Below are positions 5,767 through 5,779 of a DNA stretch of 5,779 nucleotides, one piece after another; the first letter of the stretch is position 1, and every line of letters begins with the position of its first letter. The DNA lies in NCBI GenBank assembly GCA_030066475.1, contig JASJBO010000426.1, positions 1 to 5,779 of the forward strand, in the 5' to 3' direction. The translations under genes and the position numbers were made by a program. The notes beneath the pieces were generated by a model. The model had not been told where the DNA came from, searched no databases, and saw nothing but the letters and a program-made list of their open reading frames with translations. This stretch comes from Myxococcota bacterium. Lineage in GTDB: Bacteria; Myxococcota_A; UBA9160; PR03.

Positions 5767-5779
5767 GGCTGGTGAAGGG

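Larger units (their letters stand above)
5225..5779. other. Gene-poor region after the HTTM gene
   Basis: These 555 bases contain no convincing gene on either strand. Codon-position bias drops compared with the genes to the left, and composition is more mixed, with A/T-rich spots near 5520-5590 and a pyrimidine tract at about 5560-5590. No tRNA, rRNA or insertion-sequence end is visible. No intrinsic terminator follows the HTTM stop. The region holds several inverted repeats, listed separately. A 50-codon plus-strand frame from GTG 5630 stays open to the right edge but has weak support. Confidence 0.6.

Noticed and set aside
5630..5779. A 50-codon plus-strand frame from GTG, open to the right edge
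   Set aside because: There is no good Shine-Dalgarno, third-position bias is weak, and it is crossed by inverted repeats. The sequence beyond the edge would decide it.

Overview
The window comes from a very GC-rich bacterial chromosome with strong G/C preference at third codon positions. It encodes an outer-membrane protein with an export signal, so the cell is Gram-negative. The DUF1302-type outer-membrane protein, the proteobacterial-style HelD-like ATPase and the HTTM-domain membrane protein together suggest a deltaproteobacterial-grade lineage (Myxococcota, Binatota or relatives, often known only from metagenomes). This placement is inference from protein style, not from a marker gene.

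Layout. Positions 1-897 (minus strand) hold the N-terminal 299 residues of a DUF1302-family outer-membrane protein that runs off the left edge. Positions 1023-1523 (minus) are greB, the transcript-cleavage factor, in the same direction and upstream of it. A 94-bp divergent intergenic region (1524-1617) separates greB from a plus-strand HelD-like superfamily-1 ATPase (1618-3696, TTG start with a good Shine-Dalgarno). Its stop overlaps a GTG (GTGA, 3693-3696) that is the likely original start of an HTTM gene related to vitamin K-dependent gamma-carboxylase, running to 5224. As given, the HTTM gene is broken. Its reading frame changes near 3717 (probable) and at 4413-4416 (clear), each explained by one extra base in a short G or C run. 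Removing both bases restores a 509-residue protein. The last 555 bases (5225-5779) contain no convincing gene but several inverted repeats.

How the genes relate. GreB and HelD-family proteins both act on RNA polymerase, and both are known to enter its secondary channel, so the divergent greB/HelD-like pair is a coherent transcription-maintenance locus. The HTTM protein is a membrane protein of unknown substrate that appears translationally coupled to the ATPase. It keeps the lysine matching the catalytic base of human gamma-glutamyl carboxylase. The DUF1302 protein is probably functionally separate from greB.

I found no mobile element, CRISPR array, tRNA or rRNA, and no clear evidence of a wholly new system. 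The most useful results are the double frameshift in the HTTM gene and the RNA-polymerase-factor pairing.
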